Assembly (NCBI RefSeq): GCF_000423105.1
Contig: NZ_AUHI01000010.1
Location: forward strand, 40,638 to 104,637
Length of the DNA stretch: 64,000 nt
Source of the DNA: Halalkalibacillus halophilus DSM 18494
Lineage (GTDB): Bacteria; Bacillota; Bacilli; Bacillales; Alkalibacillaceae
Direction of reading: 5' to 3'
Shown here: piece by piece, positions 34,639 through 45,166 of the stretch
Numbering within the stretch: position 1 is the first letter of the stretch
Layout of the letters: each line of letters opens with the position of its first letter
Program-made: the position numbers and the translations under genes
Notes under the pieces: model-generated
What the model was told of the DNA's origin: nothing
Seen by the model: only the letters and a program-made list of their open reading frames with translations
Database searches by the model: none

Positions 34639-36399
34639 ATGAAGAAGACAAAAATAGTTTGTACAATCGGACCAGCCTCAGAAGACTTAGATACATTAAA
34701 GAATTTAATGAATGCTGGAATGAATGTTGCAAGATTAAACTTTTCACATGGTGATTTTGATGAGCATCGTGCTCGTATTAAAAATATTCGTCAAGCAGCA
34801 GAAGAAACAAATAACACCATAGCAATCTTACTGGATACAAAAGGACCTGAAATTCGTACGGGCTTCTTTAAAGAAGATGAAGTTGAACTTGTAAAAGGCT
34901 CAACTGTTACTGTTTGCATGGATGAAGTAGAAGGTACGAAAGATAAATTTTCAGTAACTTATGATGGGCTTGTTCACGACGTGGAAGCTGGCGCGACAAT
35001 TTTATTAGATGATGGACTCATAGGTTTGAAAGTAATCTCTGTTGATCAGGATGCTGGTGAAATAACAACAGAAGTCATGAACACAGGCTTTATTAAAGAT
35101 CGTAAAGGCGTAAATGTTCCAAATGTAAGTGTCAATTTACCTGGTATCACTGACAAAGATGCTCGGGATATTGAATTTGGAATTGAAGAAGGAATTGACT
35201 TTATTGCTGCATCATTCGTTCGTAGACCCTCAGATGTCTTAGAGATCAGAGAATTACTAGAAAAAAAGCATGCGGATCATATTCAAATTATCCCAAAGAT
35301 CGAAAACCGAGAAGGTGTGGATAATATTGAACAAATTATTCGAGTAAGTGATGGAATTATGGTAGCGCGTGGAGATTTAGGTGTGGAAATTCCAGCTGAA
35401 GAAGTGCCGTTGGTTCAAAAGAATTTAATCCAACAATGTAATATGGCAGGAAAGCCAGTTATCACTGCTACACAAATGTTAGATTCCATGCAACGAAATC
35501 CTCGTCCTACTCGAGCAGAAGCAAGTGATGTTGCGAATGCAATCTATGACGGAACGGATGCAATTATGCTTTCTGGGGAAACAGCAGCGGGAGATTATCC
35601 ACTGGAATCCGTTGAAACCATGAACAATATTGCAGTCTATACGGAGAATTCGATTGACCAATATGATTCTGTAAATCAGTTAATTGCTTCTATGGACCGT
35701 ACAATTACAGACGCCATTAGTCACTCTGCGGCTAGTTTAGCAAGCGATTTACAAGTAAAAGCAATTGTCACACCAACGGAGAGTGGAAATACAGCACGTA
35801 CTGTTTCTAAGTATCGACCAAATGCTAGTATTGTTGCCATCACGTCGAAGCAACATGTTAGTCGTCAATTAAGTTTAGTGTGGGGCGTTCATGCATTATT
35901 AGGAAGGGCCGTAGAATCTACAGATGAAATGCTAGCATTAGCGGTTGAAAAAGGATTAGAAACCAAATTATTTAATCACGGTGATCGTATTGTTATTACT
36001 GCAGGGGTTCCTGTTGGCGAAAGTGGTACAACAAACTTAATCAAAGTTCACGTGGTAGGAAACGTAGTAGTTAAAGGACAGGGAATCGGAAAGTCAGGCA
36101 CCACTGGACAAGCCGTCGTCGCTAATTCGGTTACTGATTTAGAGAAAGACTTTACTCCTGGTGACATTATCGTCACTCATGGAACCGACAGAGAAATGAT
36201 GCCATTTGTAGAAAAAGCGAGTGGAATTGTTGCTGAAGAAGGTGGGTTAACTAGCCACGCGGCGGTAGTTGGATTGAATTTAAATATACCTGTAATTATC
36301 GGAGCAAAACATGCCATGGATCAAATATCTAACAAGCAAGAAATCACAGTTGATCCATCCAATGGTCATGTATATCAAGGGAAAACTATCGTATTGTAA
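34639..36399 (+). CDS. pyk: Pyruvate kinase with C-terminal PEP-utilizer domain
   Basis: A 586-residue enzyme that converts PEP and ADP to pyruvate and ATP. The barrel begins [10 protein letters not shown] (4-13) and contains [12 protein letters not shown] (about 241-252) with ATQMLDSM (about 276-283). The extra C-terminal domain of about 110 residues ([15 protein letters not shown]) carries the PEP-utilizing histidine motif, typical of Bacillus pyruvate kinases. AGGAGG precedes ATG 34639. Confidence 0.97.
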   Translation: MKKTKIVCTIGPASEDLDTLKNLMNAGMNVARLNFSHGDFDEHRARIKNIRQAAEETNNTIAILLDTKGPEIRTGFFKEDEVELVKGSTVTVCMDEVEGTKDKFSVTYDGLVHDVEAGATILLDDGLIGLKVISVDQDAGEITTEVMNTGFIKDRKGVNVPNVSVNLPGITDKDARDIEFGIEEGIDFIAASFVRRPSDVLEIRELLEKKHADHIQIIPKIENREGVDNIEQIIRVSDGIMVARGDLGVEIPAEEVPLVQKNLIQQCNMAGKPVITATQMLDSMQRNPRPTRAEASDVANAIYDGTDAIMLSGETAAGDYPLESVETMNNIAVYTENSIDQYDSVNQLIASMDRTITDAISHSAASLASDLQVKAIVTPTESGNTARTVSKYRPNASIVAITSKQHVSRQLSLVWGVHALLGRAVESTDEMLALAVEKGLETKLFNHGDRIVITAGVPVGESGTTNLIKVHVVGNVVVKGQGIGKSGTTGQAVVANSVTDLEKDFTPGDIIVTHGTDREMMPFVEKASGIVAEEGGLTSHAAVVGLNLNIPVIIGAKHAMDQISNKQEITVDPSNGHVYQGKTIVL

Positions 36400-36414
36400 T
36401 TCATCTAGCTTTAC

Positions 36415-36466
36415 CAGTCAGATTTTTTAAAGGTAAAATAACGTATATGCCTTTAAAGTTTGACTG
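36415..36466. other. Imperfect hairpin between pyk and fxsA
   Basis: CAGTCA (36415-36420) pairs with TGACTG (36461-36466), and TTTAAAGG (36426-36433) with CCTTTAAA (36450-36457), separated by small internal loops. No T run follows; the AAAGGAG ribosome-binding site of fxsA comes immediately after. It may be a processing or stability element. Confidence 0.5.
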
Positions 36467-36479
36467 AAAGGAGAATCGC

Positions 36480-36878
36480 ATGTTTCGTATACTATTTGTA
36501 TTAATTGTTGTAGTGTCTGCAATAGAAATTGCATTATTTGTTTGGTTAGGTAATGTGTTGAATATCTGGTTTGTATTAATCGGAATTATCCTAACAGGGA
36601 TCTTTGGAGCTCTGTTAGCTAAACAACAAGGACTTTCGACTTTAAATCGAGCAAGGTTTGAAATGGCAGGTGGAAGAGTACCGAGAGAGGAAATCTTCGA
36701 TGGCATCCTCATATTAGTAGGTGCTATTGTATTGTTTACACCAGGGTTTCTAACAGACTTATTCGGATTCTTATTATTACTACCGCCGACTAGACGACCA
36801 GTTAAAAAGTACGTCCAAGGAATAGTTCTTGCTATGGTTAAAAAGGGAACATTTACTGTTATTAGAAGAAAGCCCTAA
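36480..36878 (+). CDS. fxsA: FxsA family membrane protein
   Basis: A 132-residue FxsA-family protein with three to four hydrophobic segments in the first 105 residues and a basic tail. Conserved features are EIALFVWLGN near residue 20 and LFTPGFLTDLFGFLLLLPPTR (about 81-101). E. coli FxsA affects exclusion of phage T7 by F plasmid, but its normal role is unknown. AAAGGAG precedes ATG 36480. Confidence 0.88.
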   Translation: MFRILFVLIVVVSAIEIALFVWLGNVLNIWFVLIGIILTGIFGALLAKQQGLSTLNRARFEMAGGRVPREEIFDGILILVGAIVLFTPGFLTDLFGFLLLLPPTRRPVKKYVQGIVLAMVKKGTFTVIRRKP

Positions 36879-36880
36879 TG

Positions 36881-36918
36881 AATGATTAGGAGTAGTTTCA
36901 TTACTACTTCTAATCATT
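36881..36918. terminator. Bidirectional terminator between fxsA and ytvI
   Basis: A 16-bp stem with one G-T pair (36881-36896 with 36903-36918) lies between two convergent genes and reaches the ytvI stop codon. Confidence 0.8.
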
Positions 36919-38008
36919 ATTTTATGATGTAGCTATAAAGTGCTTCCAACACTCTAGCATTACGTAAGGTGATTAGAAGCAGAATAATCATTGGACTTAA
37001 TAAAACCCCAGATAGCCCATAGAGGTTAAGCATGATATATAAGATACATAATATGAGAAATGGATGCGTACCTAAAGTAGCACCTAAAATTTTAGGTTCA
37101 ACTAAATGTCTTATAATCAAAATGACAGTGTAAATGGTGAGTAGTTGAATGCCAGTGATGAGGTCATTCGTCAATAGTGCATATAAAGACCAAGGAATAA
37201 AAATCGCTGCCACTCCAATTAACGGAATCATATCAAGTAACATAGCTAGAAAAGCTAACGCTAGTGCATATTCGAAAGAAAAGAGCGATAAGCCGATATA
37301 AACAACTATGCCTGTTAGGAATAATAAAATTATTTGGGCTAATATATAGCTTTTGGTTAAACGTTTTCCCTCTTTTTCAATGGACTCTATTTGAGCAATG
37401 AAGATCGGAGGTACGTGTTTTTTTAAAGTGTTAATCCAACTTGGACCGTCTTTACTAATGAAATACGTCCCGATTAATATAAACAGTATGATGTAACTAC
37501 TTTGAAGAACGTCGAGCAGAATAATGGAAAGTCGTTGTAGGATGTCTATAACCCATGTATGAGAATTCTCTTGGATTTCTACTAAAAAATCTTGAGTGAG
37601 ATCTTTAGATATAGTCTTATTCTCTATTCCTATTAGGGTTAGTATTTTTTCCAAGGAAGCTTGGGCTGCTTCAATGAATGAAAAAAGTTTTTCGTGGATA
37701 TTAGTAAAAAACGTATGAAAAACTTCTTTTGAGTTGGAGCCGAAATATTGAATGAACTGAATTGCTTCATGCATGCTCAAGAGAACCAATCCAATAATGG
37801 ACGCTACAAAGGTTAATAAGATTAAAAGAGTAGCTACTCCGCGACTTATAGGAAGATTTTTTTCGAGAGTACGAACTCCAGGAGCAATTAAGATCGCCAG
37901 GAGAAGACTTATGTAGATTGGTAATAATAATGGAAAAGTAAGATGAACAAAAACGATTACTAGAATTCCAACAATAAGGATAATAAATAATTTTTTAATA
38001 AGCTCCAT
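36917..38008 (-). CDS. ytvI: Sporulation-associated AI-2E family permease YtvI
   Basis: A 363-residue membrane protein of the AI-2E/PerM family with about eight transmembrane segments: clusters at residues 5-80 and 150-345, with an amphipathic soluble part (about 85-145) between. Members named YtvI are sporulation proteins of unknown transport substrate. GAAGGAG precedes ATG 38008. It is divergent from ytwI. Confidence 0.86.
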   Translation of the reverse strand: MELIKKLFIILIVGILVIVFVHLTFPLLLPIYISLLLAILIAPGVRTLEKNLPISRGVATLLILLTFVASIIGLVLLSMHEAIQFIQYFGSNSKEVFHTFFTNIHEKLFSFIEAAQASLEKILTLIGIENKTISKDLTQDFLVEIQENSHTWVIDILQRLSIILLDVLQSSYIILFILIGTYFISKDGPSWINTLKKHVPPIFIAQIESIEKEGKRLTKSYILAQIILLFLTGIVVYIGLSLFSFEYALALAFLAMLLDMIPLIGVAAIFIPWSLYALLTNDLITGIQLLTIYTVILIIRHLVEPKILGATLGTHPFLILCILYIMLNLYGLSGVLLSPMIILLLITLRNARVLEALYSYIIK

Positions 38009-38049
38009 TTCATTGCTCCTTCAAACCGTTTCCTAAAAGAGGTGAATAT

Positions 38050-38523
38050 ATGTTTTCAGCATCAACTATTTTTTTACTAATATTATTAGGTCTTGGATAC
38101 ATTGCCAAAAATCAAGCTATTCTAATTGCAGTCTATATCCTATTAGGAATTAAATTGTTCCGATTGGAAGATAGAGTGCTACCATTTGTGGAGTCAAAGG
38201 GAATTTTTATTGGAGTAGTAGTGATCACCGTAGCTGTACTTGTACCAATTGCTACTGGAGAAATTGGTTTTTCCGACTTGATGAATAGTTTGAAATCTTA
38301 TTATGCTTGGATCGCAATTGGTGCAGGAGCTTTTGTAGCTTATATTGCAAAGGACGGATTAACCTTATTGGCTAATGACCCCCATTTAACTGCTGCATTA
38401 GTTTTGGGTACCATTTTAGGAGTTGTCCTATTCCAAGGAATAGCTGTTGGACCATTGATTGGTGCAGGTATTGCATATTTAATTATGCAGTCAGTCGACG
38501 CTGTTCTGAGGTTCATATCTTAA
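38050..38523 (+). CDS. ytwI: UPF0756 (DUF441) membrane protein YtwI
   Basis: A 157-residue very hydrophobic protein with four to five transmembrane segments, matching the UPF0756 family. The function is unknown. AGAGGTG precedes ATG 38050. In Bacillus it lies between ytvI and citZ, as here. Confidence 0.88.
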   Translation: MFSASTIFLLILLGLGYIAKNQAILIAVYILLGIKLFRLEDRVLPFVESKGIFIGVVVITVAVLVPIATGEIGFSDLMNSLKSYYAWIAIGAGAFVAYIAKDGLTLLANDPHLTAALVLGTILGVVLFQGIAVGPLIGAGIAYLIMQSVDAVLRFIS

Positions 38524-38616
38524 AACCATTTACGTTTAAGCTATATTTATACGGGAATATATAGTATTAGTTATGTGAAGTTATACGTATTTATGAATTT
38601 TATATGTATAAATAGT

Positions 38617-38645
38617 TTCACTTTCTATCGAAATTTGTTTATAAT
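38617..38645 (+). promoter_or_regulatory. Candidate sigma-A promoter of citZ
   Basis: TTCACT (38617-38622), a 17-base spacer and TATAAT (38640-38645) lie 82 bp before ATG 38727. Confidence 0.6.
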
Positions 38646-38726
38646 GGTTGGTGGGATAGATGTTATATTATTGTCGAAAGTGTACACATCGAACTATGAA
38701 CCATTGATACTAAAAGGAGAGATTGT

Positions 38727-39842
38727 ATGTCTAACGCTAAAGGCCTAGAAGGTATTGTAGCAACAGAATCAGCGATTAGTTCAATTATCGATGACAAGCT
38801 AACGTATGTTGGTTATGACATTGATGATTTAGCAGAAAACTCAAGTTTTGAAGAAGTTATTTATTTATTATGGAATCAAAAACTTCCAACAAAAAGTGAA
38901 CTTGATTCATTAAAGAAAGAACTTGCTAATAATATGGCTGTTCCTCAAGAGATTATCGATCATTTGAAATCCTACGATTTAAAAACAGTGCATCCAATGG
39001 CAGCGCTTCGTACAGCAATTTCGATGCTTGGTCTTTATGATGAAGAGGCAGACGAAATGAATGAAGAAGCAAACCGTCGTAAAGCCCTTCGATTACAAGC
39101 AAAAATTTCAGCTATTGTTACAGCATTCGGACGTATCCGTAATGGAAAAGATGTTGTAGCACCGAAATCCGATTTAAGTTATGCAGCTAACTTCTTGTAT
39201 ATGCTTAATGGGAAAGAGCCAGAAGCAACAGAAGAAGAAGCATTTAATAAAGCATTAGTTCTTCACGCAGATCACGAATTAAACGCATCGACGTTTACTG
39301 CACGTGTTTGTGTAGCAACATTGTCAGATGTTTATTCTGGTGTAACAGCAGCTATCGGCGCATTAAAAGGACCATTACATGGTGGAGCAAACGAGCGCGT
39401 AATGGCTATGTTAGATGAAATTGGTGAAGAAGACCGTGCAATTGATTATATTAAGGACAAGTTTGCGAAAAAAGAAAAAATAATGGGTATGGGTCACCGT
39501 GTATATGAAAATGGAGATCCACGTGCGAAATATCTACGTGATATGTCTAAACAGCTTTCAGATATTACTGGAGAAGCTAAATGGTACAACATGTCTGTTA
39601 AAATTGAAGAGTTTATTAAAGAAGAAAAAGGTTTACCTGCAAACGTAGACTTTTATTCTGCTTCTGTTTATCACAGCTTAGGTATTGACCATGACCTATT
39701 CACACCAATCTTCGCTGTAAGCCGTGTATCTGGTTGGTTAGCTCATATTCTTGAACAATATGCAGATAACCGTTTAATTCGTCCACGTGCAGATTACGTT
39801 GGTCCAGATAAACAAGCTTATGTATCAATTGATAAGCGATAA
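38727..39842 (+). CDS. citZ: Citrate synthase
   Basis: A 371-residue enzyme condensing acetyl-CoA and oxaloacetate, first step of the TCA cycle. Conserved parts are GLEGIVATESAIS (about 5-17), HADHELNASTFTARV (about 184-198), GALKGPLHGGANE (about 215-227, catalytic His) and MGMGHRVYENGDPRA (about 254-268, active-site His). AAGGAG precedes ATG 38727. A terminator separates it from icd, so icd-mdh probably also has its own promoter, unlike a simple three-gene operon. Confidence 0.96.
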   Translation: MSNAKGLEGIVATESAISSIIDDKLTYVGYDIDDLAENSSFEEVIYLLWNQKLPTKSELDSLKKELANNMAVPQEIIDHLKSYDLKTVHPMAALRTAISMLGLYDEEADEMNEEANRRKALRLQAKISAIVTAFGRIRNGKDVVAPKSDLSYAANFLYMLNGKEPEATEEEAFNKALVLHADHELNASTFTARVCVATLSDVYSGVTAAIGALKGPLHGGANERVMAMLDEIGEEDRAIDYIKDKFAKKEKIMGMGHRVYENGDPRAKYLRDMSKQLSDITGEAKWYNMSVKIEEFIKEEKGLPANVDFYSASVYHSLGIDHDLFTPIFAVSRVSGWLAHILEQYADNRLIRPRADYVGPDKQAYVSIDKR

Positions 39843-39870
39843 TTCATTAAAATAAGGCTTTATACAGATG

Positions 39871-39896
39871 CAAAAGCCGGGAAACCGGCTTTTGTG
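39871..39896 (+). terminator. Intrinsic terminator between citZ and icd
   Basis: A 10-bp perfect stem (39871-39880 with 39885-39894) with a GAAA tetraloop has only a short T tract, so read-through to icd is possible. Confidence 0.7.
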
Positions 39897-40003
39897 CTGT
39901 TCATTTACTTATAAGAAAGAGACGTAAAAGAATATGAGGTAAGTAAAATGAATTTACGTCATTCATTCTCAAAAAATAATAGATTATTCAGGAGGTTATT
40001 ACA

Positions 40004-41275
40004 TTGACACAAGCAGAAAAAATTACTGTTGAAAATGGCAAGATGAATGTACCAAACAAAGCAATTATTCCATTTATTGAAGGGGACGGAACTGGTCCAG
40101 ATATTTGGAAAGCAGCATCTCGTGTATTAGAAGCGGCAGTAGAACAAGCTTATAATGGCGAAAAAGGCATCGAGTGGAAAGAAGTACTTGCAGGTCAGAA
40201 AGCAAAAGATCAAACTGGTGAATGGCTTCCAGCAGAGACATTAGATACTATTCGTGATTATAAAGTTGCGATTAAAGGTCCATTAACAACTCCAATTGGT
40301 GGAGGAATTCGTTCTTTAAACGTAGCTTTACGTCAAGAACTAGACCTATTCACTTGTTTACGTCCTGTACGTCACTTCTCAGGAGTACCATCACCCGTTA
40401 AGCGCCCACAAGATGTAGATATGCAAATCTTCCGTGAAAACACAGAGGACATCTATGCAGGTGTTGAATGGCAAGAAGGTACAGACGAAGTGAAAAAAGT
40501 AATTAACTTCTTACAAGATGAAATGGGAGTTAAAAATATTCGTTTCCCAGAAACTTCTGGTATCGGTGTAAAACCTGTATCAAAAGAAGGTACAGAACGT
40601 TTAGTGCGCTCTGCAATTGACTATGCGATTGATGAAGGCAAGAAGAGTGTTACTTTAGTTCATAAAGGAAACATCATGAAGTTTACAGAAGGTGCTTTCA
40701 AATCATGGGGTTACGACCTTGCAGAACGTGAATACGGCGATAAAGTGTTCACTTGGAAAGAGTATGATCAAATTGTAGAAGATAAAGGACGCGAAGAAGC
40801 GGATCGTGTACAAAAAGAAGCAGAAGACGCTGGAAGAATTATCATTAAAGATTCCATCGCAGATATCTTCTTACAACAAATCCTTACTCGTCCAAAAGAG
40901 TTTGATGTTGTTGCTACTATGAACTTGAATGGTGACTATGTTTCTGACGCTTTAGCTGCACAAGTAGGCGGAATCGGAATTGCTCCAGGAGCTAATATCA
41001 ATCATGAGACTGGACATGCTATTTTCGAAGCTACGCATGGTACTGCACCGAAGTACGCTGGCCAAGATAAAGTGAACCCATCTTCTGTTATTTTATCTGG
41101 AACATTGATGTTAGATCACTTAGGTTGGAGAGAAGCTAGTGAGTTAATCCATCAATCTATGGATAAAACAATTGGTAACAAAGTAGTTACGTATGACTTT
41201 GCTCGTCTAATGGACGGCGCTACAGAAGTGAAATGTTCTGAATTTGCTGATGAGCTTATTAAGAACATGAAGTAA
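40004..41275 (+). CDS. icd: NADP-dependent isocitrate dehydrogenase
   Basis: A 423-residue enzyme converting isocitrate to 2-oxoglutarate. The isocitrate-binding loop is [21 protein letters not shown], about 125-145, with its Ser; the cofactor region [26 protein letters not shown] is near 306-331. Start is TTG 40004, with AGGAGG 8 nt upstream. It is 25 bp from mdh and forms the conserved icd-mdh pair. Confidence 0.96.
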   Translation: MTQAEKITVENGKMNVPNKAIIPFIEGDGTGPDIWKAASRVLEAAVEQAYNGEKGIEWKEVLAGQKAKDQTGEWLPAETLDTIRDYKVAIKGPLTTPIGGGIRSLNVALRQELDLFTCLRPVRHFSGVPSPVKRPQDVDMQIFRENTEDIYAGVEWQEGTDEVKKVINFLQDEMGVKNIRFPETSGIGVKPVSKEGTERLVRSAIDYAIDEGKKSVTLVHKGNIMKFTEGAFKSWGYDLAEREYGDKVFTWKEYDQIVEDKGREEADRVQKEAEDAGRIIIKDSIADIFLQQILTRPKEFDVVATMNLNGDYVSDALAAQVGGIGIAPGANINHETGHAIFEATHGTAPKYAGQDKVNPSSVILSGTLMLDHLGWREASELIHQSMDKTIGNKVVTYDFARLMDGATEVKCSEFADELIKNMK

Positions 41276-41300
41276 TACGCTTACTCTAGGAGGATTAACA

Positions 41301-42248
41301 ATGACGATTAAACGTAGAAAAGTTTCAGTTATTGGTGCCGGTTTTACTGGTGCAACTACTGCGTTAATGACGGCACAGAAAGAACTAGCTGATGTTGTTT
41401 TAGTCGATGTTCCTGATATGGAAGATCCAACAAAGGGAAAAGCCCTGGATATGTTAGAAGCGAGTCCGGTTCAAGGATTCGACTCTTCCATTGTTGGTAC
41501 ATCTGATTATAAAGACACAAGTGGTTCAGATGTGGTTGTGATTACTGCAGGAATTGCTCGTAAGCCTGGCATGAGCCGTGACGATTTAGTAGCAACTAAT
41601 TCTAAAATCATGAAAAGTGTTACAAAAGAAATCGTTAAGCATTCTCCAGATTGTTATATTATCGTGTTAACAAACCCTGTTGACGCGATGACTTATTCTG
41701 TTTTTCAAGAGGCTGGACTACCTAAGAATCGAGTGATTGGGCAGTCTGGAGTGTTAGACACTGCCCGTTTTCGTACATTTGTAGCACAGGAATTAAATGT
41801 ATCTGTTAAAGATATTACCGGATTTGTGCTAGGAGGACATGGAGACGACATGGTACCGATGTTACGGTACTCTTTCGCTGGTGGAATTCCATTAGAAAAA
41901 TTGATTTCTAAAGAACGTTTAGATGCAATAGTGGATCGCACTCGAAAAGGTGGAGGAGAAATCGTAGGATTGTTAGGCAATGGGTCTGCATATTACGCTC
42001 CAGCTGCTTCCATTACTGAGATGGTGGAAGCAATTCTTAAAGATCAACGCAGGATTCTGCCTTCCATTGCTTATCTAGAAGGGGAATATGGCTACAATGA
42101 CATGTACCTAGGAGTACCAACTATTCTGGGTGGTAATGGAATTGAAGAAATTCTTGAGTTAGATTTAACAGAAGAGGAAAAAGCAAAATTAGATCAGTCA
42201 GCTGAATCCGTAAGAGACGTTATTAAGATATTAGCAGAAAACGACTAA
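41301..42248 (+). CDS. mdh: Malate dehydrogenase (LDH-like)
   Basis: A 315-residue NAD-dependent enzyme of the lactate dehydrogenase-like malate dehydrogenase group. Motifs: NAD-binding [11 protein letters not shown] (about 12-22), substrate Arg residues in [11 protein letters not shown] (about 85-95), NPVDAMTY (about 123-130) and catalytic His in [11 protein letters not shown] (about 177-187). AGGAGG precedes ATG 41301. Confidence 0.97.
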   Translation: MTIKRRKVSVIGAGFTGATTALMTAQKELADVVLVDVPDMEDPTKGKALDMLEASPVQGFDSSIVGTSDYKDTSGSDVVVITAGIARKPGMSRDDLVATNSKIMKSVTKEIVKHSPDCYIIVLTNPVDAMTYSVFQEAGLPKNRVIGQSGVLDTARFRTFVAQELNVSVKDITGFVLGGHGDDMVPMLRYSFAGGIPLEKLISKERLDAIVDRTRKGGGEIVGLLGNGSAYYAPAASITEMVEAILKDQRRILPSIAYLEGEYGYNDMYLGVPTILGGNGIEEILELDLTEEEKAKLDQSAESVRDVIKILAEND

Positions 42249-42259
42249 TTATCAATAGA

Positions 42260-42298
42260 GAAAAAGTTCGAGACATTTGTCTCGAACTTTTTCTTTTA
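42260..42298 (+). terminator. Intrinsic terminator of icd-mdh
   Basis: A 15-bp perfect stem (42260-42274 with 42279-42293) is followed by TTTTATT. Confidence 0.9.
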
Positions 42299-42413
42299 TT
42301 ACCCAAAAATTCTACAAACTATGTTAAGAGTATGTAAACCTTTGTCATAAATATCTGTTATAAAATCGGATATGTTATTATTTAACTACGTTTATATGTT
42401 AGGAAGTGAGTCG

Positions 42414-44444
42414 ATGAACCGTCTACAAAACGAAAAGTCACCTTATTTACTACAACATAAAGAAAACCCAGTGGACTGGTTTCCATGGGGGCAGGAAGCT
42501 TTTGATCGCGCGAAAGCTGAAAATAAACCGATATTCCTTAGTATAGGATATTCTACTTGTCATTGGTGCCACGTCATGGCTCACGAATCATTTGAAGACC
42601 CAGAAGTGGCAGAATTAATTAATACAGACTATATTGCAATCAAAGTCGACCGAGAAGAACGGCCGGACATTGATTCGATTTATATGAAATTAGCACAACA
42701 AATGGCTGGTCATGGTGGTTGGCCATTAAGTATATTCATGACTCCTGAACAAATTCCATTTTATGCTGGTACTTATTTTCCACCTACTAGCAAACATGGC
42801 ATGCCAGGAATCAAAGATGTTCTAATCCAATTAGCCGAAACCTACCAAACAAAACCTGGACAAGTTGAAGAAGTGACTAACAATATTAAAGATGCCCTTT
42901 CCAGAACAGTAATGCAAAAAGGCAACGAACAATTAAGTAATGAGCATGTTGAGCTTGCCTTTCAAAATTTAGTTAATGATTTTGATTCGACTTATGGAGG
43001 CTTTGGGGAGGCTCCAAAGTTCCCAACTCCTCACCATATTTATTTTTTATTAAAATACCATCACATGAAAGAAGACCAACTTGCACTTAACATTGCGGAA
43101 ACAACCTTACAAAAAATGGGGAAAAGTGGCCTTTATGATCATATTGGTGGAGGTTTCACACGTTATGCGACCGACCAAGCCTTTGAAGTCCCACATTTTG
43201 AAAAGATGCTATACGATAATGGTTTGTTATTAGTAGCATATAGTGAAGCTTATCAAATCACTGGGAATGAATTTTACCTAAAAATATGTGAAGAAGTAAT
43301 TGAATTCCTTACTTCAGAAATGCGTTCAGATAGTGGTACTTTTTATGCTGCCATTGATGCAGATTCAGAAGGTGTCGAAGGAAAGTACTATACTTGGAGT
43401 TATCATGAAATATTCGAGGTTCTTGAAGAGGATTTAGCACATTTATTTGTACATGCTTACCAAATAACGCCAGAAGGAAATTTTCAAGGTGAAAATATTC
43501 CGCAGACATCTCTTGCAGATTTTGCAACAATTCAAACGAAGTTCCAGTTAGAAGAAACGCAGCTAAATAAAAAGTTAAACGAAGCTAAAGCTATTCTTTA
43601 TCAAACTCGCCAACAAAGAACATATCCCCATGTAGACGATAAAATACTAACAAGCTGGAATGCAATGGTGATCGTTGGACTGTCTAAAGCTTCACAGGCA
43701 CTTTCCAATCCATCCTATTTTCGTTTGGCGATTCAAGCAATAGAAGATCTTGAAAACAAGTTAATAGTAAATAGTCGAGTGATGGCTCGGTATCGAGATG
43801 GTGATGTGAAGCATAAAGGGTTTCTAGATGATTATGCTTATCTCGCTTGGGCATATCTTGAATTATATGAAGCCTCTTACGATTTAACTTACTTAAATAA
43901 AGCAAAGCAAATGGTGAACGCTATGATTGATTTATTTTGGGATGAGGATCATGGAGGATTCTTCTTTTATGGAAATGATGCGGAAGCTTTAATAAAAAGA
44001 GATAAAGAGTTACATGATGGAGCTACTCCTTCTGGTAATAGTGTTGCATCTTATGTCTTAACTAAATTATATGCGTTTACGGCTGAGCCTGGTTATGGGA
44101 AATGTTTGGAGGAACTACATTCAACTTTTTATAAGTTGTTATCAAAATACCCGCATGGAAGCACGTTCTTTATGCAAAGTGTGTTATTAGAAACTCATGC
44201 CACAAAAGAAGTAGTGCTATTAGGTGATCAAAATCAATTGCCACTTCATGATCTTCAAAAAACGTTTTTGCCTAATGTTTCTATTTTGGTTGCAGAAAGC
44301 GCTGATGAATTAAAACAACTTGCACCTTTTACTAAAGAATTTAATCAAAAGAATTCCCAACCTACCATTTTTGTGTGTGAAAACTTTACATGCAATATGC
44401 CATCAACCGATGTTTATAATGAAGTTTCAAATATAATTTCTTAA
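42414..44444 (+). CDS. Thioredoxin-domain protein of the YyaL/SPATA20 family (DUF255)
   Basis: A 676-residue protein with an N-terminal thioredoxin-like domain (about 1-165) carrying CHWC (Cys49-Cys52, [14 protein letters not shown]). It is followed by a six-hairpin glycosidase-like region ([15 protein letters not shown] near 200, [13 protein letters not shown] near 405). The family is widespread and of uncertain function. I use ATG 42414, giving [15 protein letters not shown] as in relatives; ATG 42372 and 42396 are in-frame alternatives. The gene lies between mdh and phoP, where B. subtilis has no such gene. Confidence 0.87.
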   Translation: MNRLQNEKSPYLLQHKENPVDWFPWGQEAFDRAKAENKPIFLSIGYSTCHWCHVMAHESFEDPEVAELINTDYIAIKVDREERPDIDSIYMKLAQQMAGHGGWPLSIFMTPEQIPFYAGTYFPPTSKHGMPGIKDVLIQLAETYQTKPGQVEEVTNNIKDALSRTVMQKGNEQLSNEHVELAFQNLVNDFDSTYGGFGEAPKFPTPHHIYFLLKYHHMKEDQLALNIAETTLQKMGKSGLYDHIGGGFTRYATDQAFEVPHFEKMLYDNGLLLVAYSEAYQITGNEFYLKICEEVIEFLTSEMRSDSGTFYAAIDADSEGVEGKYYTWSYHEIFEVLEEDLAHLFVHAYQITPEGNFQGENIPQTSLADFATIQTKFQLEETQLNKKLNEAKAILYQTRQQRTYPHVDDKILTSWNAMVIVGLSKASQALSNPSYFRLAIQAIEDLENKLIVNSRVMARYRDGDVKHKGFLDDYAYLAWAYLELYEASYDLTYLNKAKQMVNAMIDLFWDEDHGGFFFYGNDAEALIKRDKELHDGATPSGNSVASYVLTKLYAFTAEPGYGKCLEELHSTFYKLLSKYPHGSTFFMQSVLLETHATKEVVLLGDQNQLPLHDLQKTFLPNVSILVAESADELKQLAPFTKEFNQKNSQPTIFVCENFTCNMPSTDVYNEVSNIIS

Positions 44445-44476
44445 TATATTCAGTTCTTAGGGAGGCGACTAGAATA

Positions 44477-45166
44477 ATGAGCAAACATATTTTAGTAGTA
44501 GATGATGAACAGTCGATTACGACGTTAATTGATTATAACTTAAAGCAACAGGACTATGAAACAACCGTGTTAAATGAAGGAACACATGTAGTAGACCATG
44601 TAGTACAACATTCTCCAGATTTAATTGTGTTGGATCTTATGTTACCAGGTAAAGACGGCATGGAGATTTGTAAAGAGCTCAGGGAACTTGGTATGGATCT
44701 ACCTATTATTATGCTCACAGCAAAAGGGGAAGAGGCAGATAAAATTTCTGGTTTAGATACTGGGGCAGATGATTATATGACCAAGCCTTTTAGTACCAAA
44801 GAATTAATAGCTCGTGTCAATGCCTTATTAAGAAGAAGTACCCCAAATAGTCAAACGTCGTCTTTGTCAAAAATCTCGTTCAAAGATATCACCATTTCAG
44901 AGGAAACCTATGAAGTGTTCAAAGGTGATCACCCCATTTCTTTTACGAAAAAAGAATTTGAATTGTTACTATATTTAGCGAAAGAATCACCTAAACCAGT
45001 AAAAAGAGAAGTGCTTTTACAAGATATTTGGGACTTTGATTTTATTGGAGATACTAGAATTGTTGATGTGCATATCAGTCACCTCAGAGAAAAGCTGGAA
45101 GAGGAACCTAAGAACCCAGCGTTAATTAAAACCGTCCGTGGTGTCGGCTATAAAATTGAGGGATAA
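44477..45166 (+). CDS. phoP: Response regulator PhoP (OmpR family)
   Basis: A 229-residue regulator with a receiver domain (Asp9, Asp10, phospho-acceptor Asp53 in VLDLMLPG, Lys near 102 in YMTKPF) and a C-terminal winged helix (about 130-228, VDVHISHLREKLE, TVRGVGYKIE). In Bacillus PhoP controls phosphate-starvation genes. The assignment rests on the mdh-phoP-phoR-polA gene order and on the adjacent kinase. GGAGG precedes ATG 44477, and phoR begins immediately after the stop. Confidence 0.9.
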   Translation: MSKHILVVDDEQSITTLIDYNLKQQDYETTVLNEGTHVVDHVVQHSPDLIVLDLMLPGKDGMEICKELRELGMDLPIIMLTAKGEEADKISGLDTGADDYMTKPFSTKELIARVNALLRRSTPNSQTSSLSKISFKDITISEETYEVFKGDHPISFTKKEFELLLYLAKESPKPVKREVLLQDIWDFDFIGDTRIVDVHISHLREKLEEEPKNPALIKTVRGVGYKIEG

